64,000 nt of DNA, taken from assembly GCF_051014685.1 (NCBI RefSeq), contig NC_135050.1, forward strand, positions 744,001 through 808,000. Direction: 5' to 3'. Below the pieces are notes generated by a model. The model worked only from the letters and a program-made list of their open reading frames with translations. It was not told the DNA's origin and did not search any database. Shown here one piece after another: positions 60,601 through 64,000 of this stretch; positions within the stretch are counted from its first letter, which is position 1, and each line of letters opens with the position of its first letter. The DNA comes from Ptiloglossa arizonensis (lineage: Eukaryota; Arthropoda; Insecta; Hymenoptera; Colletidae). Made by a program: the position numbers and the translations under genes.

Positions 60601-62750
60601 TATACCGTATAACGTATAACTTATAACCTATAACGTATAACGTATAACGTATAACGTATAGCGTATAACGTATACCGTATAACGTATAACGTATACCATA
60701 TAACGTATAACGTATAACGTATAATGAATAACGTATAACATATACCGTATAACGTATAACGTATAACTTAAAGCGTATTACGTACAACGTATAACGTGTA
60801 ACGTGTAACGTGTAACGCATAACGTATAACGAATAACGTATAACGTATAACGTATAGCGTATAACGTATACCGTATAACGTATAATGTATAACGTATAAC
60901 GAATAACGTAAAACGTATAACGTGTAACGTATAACGTATAACGTATAACGTATAACGTGTAACGTATAACGTATAGCGTATAACGTATACCGTATAACGT
61001 ATAATGTATAACGTATAACGAAAAACGTAAAACGTATAACGTATAATGTACTTATAACGTATAACGTATAACGTATAACGTATAACGTATAACGTATAAC
61101 GTATAACGTATAACGTATAACGTATAACGTATAACGTATAACGTATAACGTATAACGTATAACGTATAACGTATAACGTATAACGTATAACGTATAACGT
61201 ATAACGTATAACGTATAACCTATAACGTATAACGTATAACGTATAACGTATAACGTATAACGTATAACGTATAACGTATAACGTATAACGTATAACGTGT
61301 AACGTATAACGTATAGCGTATAACGTATACCGTATAACGTATAATGTATAACGTATAACGAAAAACGTAAAACGTATAACGTGTAATGTACTTATAACGT
61401 ATAACGTATAACGTATAACGTATAACGTATAACGTATAACGTATAACGTATAACGTATAACGTATAACGTATAACGCATAACGTATAACGTATAACGTAT
61501 AACGTATAACGTATAACGTATAACGTATAACGTATAGCGTATAACGTATAACGTGTAACGTATAACGTGTAACGTATAACGTATAACGTATAACGTATAA
61601 CGTATAACGTATAACGTATAACGTATAACGTATAACGTATAACGTATAACGTATAACGTATAACGTATAACGTATAACGTATAACGTATAACGTATAACG
61701 TATAACGTATAACGTATAACGTATAACGTATAGCGTATAACGTATACCGTATAACGTATAACGCATAACGTATAATGTATAACGTATAACGAATAACGTA
61801 TAACGTATACCGTATAACGTATAACGTATAACGTATAACGTATTACGTACAACGTATAACGTGTAACGTGTAACGTATAACGTATAACGAATAACGTATA
61901 ACGTATAACGTATAACGTATAACGTATAACATATAACGTATAACGTATAACGTATAGCGTATAACGTATACCGTATAACGTATAATGTATAACGTATAAC
62001 GAATAACGTAAAACGTATAACGAATAAAGTATAACGTATAACGTATAACGTCTAACGTATAACGTATAACGTATAACGTATAACGTATAACGTATAATGT
62101 ATAACGTAAAACGTATAACGTATAACGTATAACGTACAACGTACAACGTATAACGTATAACGTATACCGTATAACGTATAATGTATAACGTATAACGTAT
62201 AACGTATAACGTATAACGTATAACGTATAACGTATAACGTATAACGTATAACGTATAACGTATAACGTATAACGTATAACGTATAACGTATAGCGTATAA
62301 CGTATACCGTATAACGTATAACGCATAACGTATAACGTATAACGTATAACGTATAACGTATACCGTATAACGTATAACGTATAACGTAAAACGTATTACG
62401 TACAACGTATAACGTGTAACGTGTAACGTATAGCGTATAACGTATAACGTGTAACGTATAACGTATAACGTATAACGTATAACGTATAACGTATAACGTA
62501 TAACGTATAACGTATAACGTATAACGTATAACGTATAACGTATAACGTATAACGTATAACGTATAACGTATAGCGTATAACGTATAACGTATAACGTATA
62601 GCGTATAACGTATACCGTATAACGTATAACGCATAACGTATAACGTATAACGTACAACGTATACCGTATAACGTATAACGTATAACGTAAAACGTATTAC
62701 GTACAACGTATAACGTGTAACGTGTAACGTGTAACGTGTAACGTATAACG
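60601..62750. repeat. Second-domain mosaic with a 340-bp tandem pair
   Basis: A 340-bp unit (48 x 7 + 4) repeats: CGTGTAA at 60,956 and 61,296; CGAAAAA near 61,019 and 61,359; TGTA plus CTTATAA at 61,047 and 61,387. The second copy has TGTAATG where the first has TATAATG just before TGTA. Farther right come CGTATAG, CGTATAC, CGCATAA cassettes near 61,730, 62,290 and 62,600, and doubled CGTGTAA units. No genes. Confidence 0.82.
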
Positions 62751-63650
62751 TATAACGAATAACGTCTAACGTATAACGTATAACGTATAACGTATAACGT
62801 ATAACGTATAACGTATAACGAATAACGTATAACGTATAACGTATAACGTATAACGTATTCCGTATAACGTATAATGTATAACGTATAACGAATTACGTGT
62901 AACGTAAAACGTATAATGTATCACGTATGCCGTATAACGTATAACGTATAACGTATAACGTATAACGTATAGCGTATAACGTATAACGTATAACGTATAA
63001 CGTATAACGTATAACGTATACCGTATAACGTATAACGTATAACGTATAACGTATAACGAATAACGTAAAACGTATAACGTAGAACGTATAACGTATAACG
63101 TATAGCGTATAACATATAGCGTATAACGTATAACGTATAACGTATAACGTATAACGTATAACGTATAACGTAAACGTATAACGTATAACGTATAACGTAT
63201 AACGTATAACGTATTACGTATAACGTATAACGTATAACGTATAACGCTTAACGTATAACGTATAACGTATAACGCATATCCTAGAACGTATATCGTATAA
63301 CGTATAATGTATAACGCATAACGAATTACGTATAACGAAAAACGTATAATGTATAGCGTATGCCGTATAGCGTATAACGTATAACGTATAACGTATAGCG
63401 TATAACGTATAAGGTATAACATATGACGAATAACGTATAACGTATAACGTATAACGTGTAACGTATAACGTATAACGTATAACGTATAACGTATAACGTA
63501 TAACGAATAACGTATAACGTATAACGTATAACGTATAACGTATAACGTATAACGTAAAGCGTATAACGTTTGACGTATAACGCATAACGTATAACGTATA
63601 ACGTATAACGTATAACGTATAACGTATAACGTATAACGTATTACGTACAA
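62751..63650. repeat. Return of block C/D type sequence
   Basis: From about 63,080 the array resembles about 26,940-27,430 in block C: CATATAG, then a 6-base CGTAAA at 63,169, then the CCTAGAA marker at 63,280. The distance from CGTAAA to CCTAGAA is 111 bases here and at 27,003-27,114. The left part, to about 62,940, is still second-domain type (CGTATTC, CGAATTA followed by CGTGTAA). Confidence 0.82.
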
Positions 63651-64000
63651 CGTATAACGTGTAACGTGTAACGTGTAACGTATAACGTATAACGTATAAC
63701 GTATAACGTATTACGTATTACGTATAACGTATAACGTATAACGTATTACGTACAACGTATAACGTGTAACGTGTAACGTATAACGTATAACGTATTCCGT
63801 ATAACGTATAATGTATAACGTATAACGAATTACGTGTAACGTAAAACGTATAATGTATCACATATGCCGTATAACGTATAACGTATAACGTATAACGTAT
63901 AACGTATAACGTATAGCGTATAACGTATAACGTGTAACGTATAACGTATAACGTATAACGTATAACGTATAACGTATAACGTATAACGTATAACGTATAA
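63651..64000. repeat. Second-domain array running off the window
   Basis: Contains CGTATTA, CGTACAA, repeated CGTGTAA, then CGTATTC, TGTATAA, CGAATTA, TGTATCA and CATATGC near 63,864, and finally canonical heptamers to the last base. The array continues beyond the window. Confidence 0.9.

Larger units (their letters stand above)
43237..61390. other. Shortened 4-base units TGTA that reset the 7-base register
   Basis: The 4-base unit TGTA, followed directly by CTTATAA or CGTATAA, occurs at 43,237, 43,346, 44,421, 44,530, 47,593, 49,158, 51,094, 52,652, 61,047 and 61,387. Each looks like TGTATAA that lost three bases. They are confined to the second domain and the right part of the window, apart from the separate CGTA at 19,901. 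They travel with the larger repeats and explain why the repeat lengths there are not multiples of 7. Confidence 0.88.
27003..63174. other. 6-base units CGTAAA linked to CATATAG
   Basis: Nine 6-base units CGTAAA (a heptamer lacking one base) lie at 27003, 28136, 36920, 38060, 39305, 39521, 56674, 58199 and 63169. Seven follow a CATATAG unit by exactly 49 bases (for example 26,954 to 27,003 and 39,472 to 39,521); the one at 63,169 follows by 56. The one at 28,136 lacks an obvious CATATAG upstream. The single-base deletion therefore arose once or few times and spread with its cassette. Confidence 0.87.
2695..63286. other. CCTAGAA landmark units (31 sites)
   Basis: CCTAGAA, two changes from canonical, occurs at 2695, 5698, 10619, 13706, 14357, 15813, 19670, 20395, 21067, 23461, 24119, 24791, 27114, 27961, 28926, 33378, 34036, 34708, 37031, 39632, 40437, 40906, 41564, 42222, 42579, 56785, 58674, 59017, 59773, 60116 and 63280. 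It is always preceded by CGCATAT or CGCAAAT and followed by CGTATAT or CGTATAC. It supplies the only CTAG sites I found, which makes it a good map landmark. Spacings are multiples of 7 unless a 4- or 6-base unit intervenes. Confidence 0.93.
1..64000. repeat. Heptanucleotide satellite array, unit CGTATAA
   Basis: The entire window resolves into consecutive 7-base units, mostly CGTATAA, with variants such as CGTATAG, CGTGTAA, CGAATAA, CGTAAAA, CGTACAA, CGTATAC, TGTATAA, CATATAA, CTTATAA, AGTATAA and GGTATAA. Both window edges lie inside the array, so its true length exceeds 64 kb. The canonical unit is 2/7 G+C and holds one CpG; every C and G of the canonical unit lies in that CpG. No stretch of unique sequence, promoter, RNA gene or mobile element interrupts it. 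On the plus strand TAA occurs in every frame every 21 bases. The minus strand is open in all three frames because TTATACG contains no stop in any register. Satellite arrays of this type normally form heterochromatin; that role is inferred, not seen. Confidence 0.98.

Noticed and set aside
1..64000. Well over one hundred long minus-strand open reading frames with RYTLYVI repeats
   Set aside because: They follow from the absence of stops in TTATACG in every frame. Overlapping frames encode the same heptapeptide, starts and stops arise only from heptamer variants, and there is no codon bias, domain or promoter context. None is annotated as a gene.
1..64000. Telomeric repeat
   Set aside because: The unit lacks the G-run on one strand typical of telomerase products, and its variants are organised in kilobase duplications rather than as terminal decay. 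A subtelomeric location stays possible but unsupported.
1..64000. TATA boxes or promoters in each unit (GTATAA)
   Set aside because: The motif is part of the repeat and occurs thousands of times; nothing else marks a start of transcription.
1..64000. 8-base unit
   Set aside because: A first reading suggested an 8-base period, but the units align at 7 bases, and the large offsets 3,003, 7,924 and 1,400 are all multiples of 7.

Overview
The whole 64 kb window is one uninterrupted satellite array built on the 7-base unit CGTATAA (reverse complement TTATACG), about 9,100 units long. It runs off both ends of the window. I see no gene, RNA gene, transposon, CRISPR array or unique sequence anywhere. 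An array of this kind and size points to constitutive heterochromatin of a eukaryote (pericentromeric, subtelomeric or another satellite block). The sequence does not let me name the species or the chromosomal position.

The array is a mosaic with several levels. Level 1 is the heptamer, mostly canonical, with recurrent one- or two-base variants. Level 2 is short cassettes in which the same variants recur in the same order, such as CGAATTA, then CGTAAAA, then TGTATCA and CGTATGC, or the CCTAGAA cassette. Level 3 is modules of a few hundred bases that combine cassettes. Level 4 is kilobase-scale, nearly exact duplications. Almost all large offsets are multiples of 7 (3,003; 7,924; 1,400; 1,456; 13,113; 9,917; 1,099; 434), as expected of in-register unequal exchange or slippage. 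The exceptions (3,494; 1,184; 1,525; 340; 3,791) are accounted for by shortened 4- or 6-base units inside the repeated segment.

Layout: 1-13,525 is a 7,924-bp block and its partial copy, with nested 3,003-bp and 1,400-bp tandem duplications. 13,526-15,218 is a mosaic linker. 15,219-28,331 is a 13.1-kb block containing two tandem 3.7-kb sub-blocks; its copy from 28,332 to about 37,400 carries only one sub-block plus two insertions of about 0.55-0.6 kb. 37,400-42,480 is mosaic and includes a shorter copy of part of those blocks. 42,580-56,780 is a second domain that lacks the CCTAGAA marker and has its own cassettes and 4-base units, with 1,184-, 434- and 3,494-bp repeats. 55,536-60,600 holds 1,525-bp and 1,099-bp tandem pairs where first-domain cassettes reappear. 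60,600-64,000 alternates between both types.

The long open reading frames are a by-product of the repeat. TTATACG has no stop codon in any frame, so all three minus-strand frames read the same heptapeptide RYTLYVI, while the plus strand has TAA in every frame every 21 bases. They should not be annotated as genes. I found no previously undescribed functional system. What deserves a second look is the layered higher-order organisation of so short a unit, its full CpG load, and the duplication history that can be read from it.
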